NCBI GenBank assembly: GCA_033765235.1
Contig: JANRIG010000014.1
Coordinates: 1 to 64,000 of the forward strand
DNA length: 64,000 bases
Direction: 5' to 3'
DNA from: JANRIG01 sp033765235
GTDB taxonomy: Bacteria > Bacteroidota > Bacteroidia > Cytophagales > UBA9547
Position numbers and translations under genes: made by a program. The notes beneath the pieces were generated by a model, which worked only from the letters and a program-made list of their open reading frames with translations, was not told the origin of the DNA and made no database searches. How positions within the stretch are numbered: position 1 is the first letter of the stretch; each line of letters opens with the position of its first letter. Below are positions 62,940 through 64,000 of the stretch, piece after piece.

Positions 62940-64000
62940 ATGCTTAACATAAAGCTATTATTAGCCACTTTATTCTTCATTTGTTTACTACTTGCCTCAC
63001 ATGCCCAAACCTGCATACGCTATGATAAAACTCGCGATGGATTCATCGTATTTCACCCCATAGCTACTGATGCCAATGGCAAAATATTGCCTTGGAATAA
63101 TAGCGACCTCGCAGTTGCATATGACCAAATACTATCACTCACCTGGGCATTTTGGGATACTATGAAGCGCGATATCAACGGCTTGCCTTACTATATGAAC
63201 CATCAAGTGTGGTGGCAATACGGCACAGACCCGCGAGGTATGGGAGGCGACCAACTGGCTATGGCATTGTCATCATTTCAGCTCTATTATGCATACACTG
63301 GCAATGAAAAAATAAAAGAAAACATGAAATTTATAGCAGAATACTATCTCATAAACGGACTTTCGCCCGCACAAGCAGCATGGCCATACATCCCTTATCC
63401 TTATAATAGCTTTGTGTACGGAGGCAAATTTGATGGTGATATGGTAGCAGGCAAATATTTTACACAACCCGACAAGGCAGGCTCATTTGGATATGAACTG
63501 CTGAAATTATACAAAATGTGCAAACAACGCTGGTATAGCCATGCACATGAAGACTTATATTTGCAATATGCCATACAAATAGCCAATACACTGGCACAAA
63601 AAACTACACCCGGCAATGCTGATAATTCACCATTGCCATTCAAAGTAAATGCACTCACAGGCGAAGTGGGCATGCTCAAAAGCAACGATGGCAAAGGCAA
63701 TGCAGATATGAAATCGAGCTATACCACCAACTGGGCAGGCACACTCTGCCTACTCGAAGACTTGGTAAAACTCAAAAAAGGAGATACAGTACTATACAAA
63801 AAAGCCCATGCGCAAATCATAACTTGGGTGCAATCTTATCCAATAAAAACCAATAAATGGGGTCCTTTTTTTGAAGACGTACCCGGATGGAGCGATACAC
63901 AAATCAATGCTGTCACCATGGCGCAATATATAATGATGCACCCACAACTGTTTCCCAATTGGAAAAATGATATAAAATCTATTTTCAGCTGGGTATATGA
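62940..64000 (+). CDS. Secreted alpha-helical (alpha/alpha-toroid-like) protein, 3' truncated by window end
   Basis: An open frame of 353 codons from ATG 62940 with no stop before the window edge. Signal peptide MLNIKLLLATLFFICLLLAS, cleavage near HAQ. The mature part is helical with aromatic-rich turns: LAVAYDQILSLTWAFWDTM, YYMNHQVWWQYGTDPRGMGG, DQLAMALSSFQLYYAYTGNE and later NWAGTLCLLEDLVKLKKGD. Paired helices with WPF/WPY turns suggest an (alpha/alpha)6-type toroid as in glycoside hydrolases, polysaccharide lyases and epimerases, but I cannot assign a family. It follows rfbB by 31 bp, so a role in polysaccharide handling is possible. Confidence 0.8.
   Translation, partial: MLNIKLLLATLFFICLLLASHAQTCIRYDKTRDGFIVFHPIATDANGKILPWNNSDLAVAYDQILSLTWAFWDTMKRDINGLPYYMNHQVWWQYGTDPRGMGGDQLAMALSSFQLYYAYTGNEKIKENMKFIAEYYLINGLSPAQAAWPYIPYPYNSFVYGGKFDGDMVAGKYFTQPDKAGSFGYELLKLYKMCKQRWYSHAHEDLYLQYAIQIANTLAQKTTPGNADNSPLPFKVNALTGEVGMLKSNDGKGNADMKSSYTTNWAGTLCLLEDLVKLKKGDTVLYKKAHAQIITWVQSYPIKTNKWGPFFEDVPGWSDTQINAVTMAQYIMMHPQLFPNWKNDIKSIFSWVY

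Noticed and set aside
1..64000. tRNA, rRNA, prophage or insertion sequence
   Set aside because: No cloverleaf, rRNA segment, integrase, transposase or phage gene was recognised on either strand.

Overview
The window is a 64 kb chromosomal piece of a Bacteroidota bacterium, probably from the Chitinophagales/Sphingobacteriales/Cytophagales side of the phylum. This is an inference from gene content: two PorP/SprF outer-membrane proteins, three secreted proteins ending in type IX secretion (T9SS) C-terminal sorting domains, a PorE-like beta-propeller protein, a gliding-type giant adhesin, a DUF2723 membrane protein, a fused alpha/beta 2-oxoacid dehydrogenase E1, and promoter candidates of the Bacteroidota type (TTG, about 19 bp, TAnnTTTG). 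The DNA is AT-rich, reads in the standard code, and shows no tRNA, rRNA, CRISPR array, transposase or prophage.

Layout. 0.2-4.5 kb: asnS with a newly noticed 53-residue membrane protein in front of it, then a divergent pair of secreted proteins (PD40 beta-propeller; helical-repeat protein). 4.5-11.4 kb: an intergenic palindromic repeat, a D-2-hydroxyacid dehydrogenase, and a translationally coupled pair of a 1734-residue secreted protein and a DUF721/DciA-like protein. 11.5-31.9 kb: the T9SS surface block, with an M43 metalloprotease (type A sorting domain), two PorP/SprF proteins, and divergent from them a 5075-residue SprB-like adhesin made largely of about 37 diverged repeats of roughly 100 residues, ending in a gliding-type (type B) sorting domain. 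31.9-33.4 kb: a palindromic repeat cluster and a lipoprotein alpha/beta hydrolase.

33.6-42.9 kb is an eight-gene chemosensory operon on the minus strand, in transcription order: soluble PAS-PAS receptor (MCP), CheW, CheY, CheB, CheA, CheC-like phosphatase, a membrane GAF-PAS-PAS protein with no output domain, and CheR, closed by a terminator. A LytTR response regulator is divergent from it. No flagellar gene is present, so the pathway more likely steers gliding or another surface behaviour.

43.9-64 kb: a secreted thioredoxin-like protein, Mn-type superoxide dismutase with a clear terminator, a four-IPT/TIG T9SS protein, full-length cobalamin-dependent methionine synthase, a DUF2723 (TMEM260-like) membrane protein with a glutamine amidotransferase behind it, two coupled secreted proteins of unknown function, uridine kinase, fused E1 dehydrogenase, and at the right edge genes that suggest a surface-polysaccharide region (asnB, acyltransferase remnant, rfbB) plus a secreted alpha-helical protein that runs off the end.
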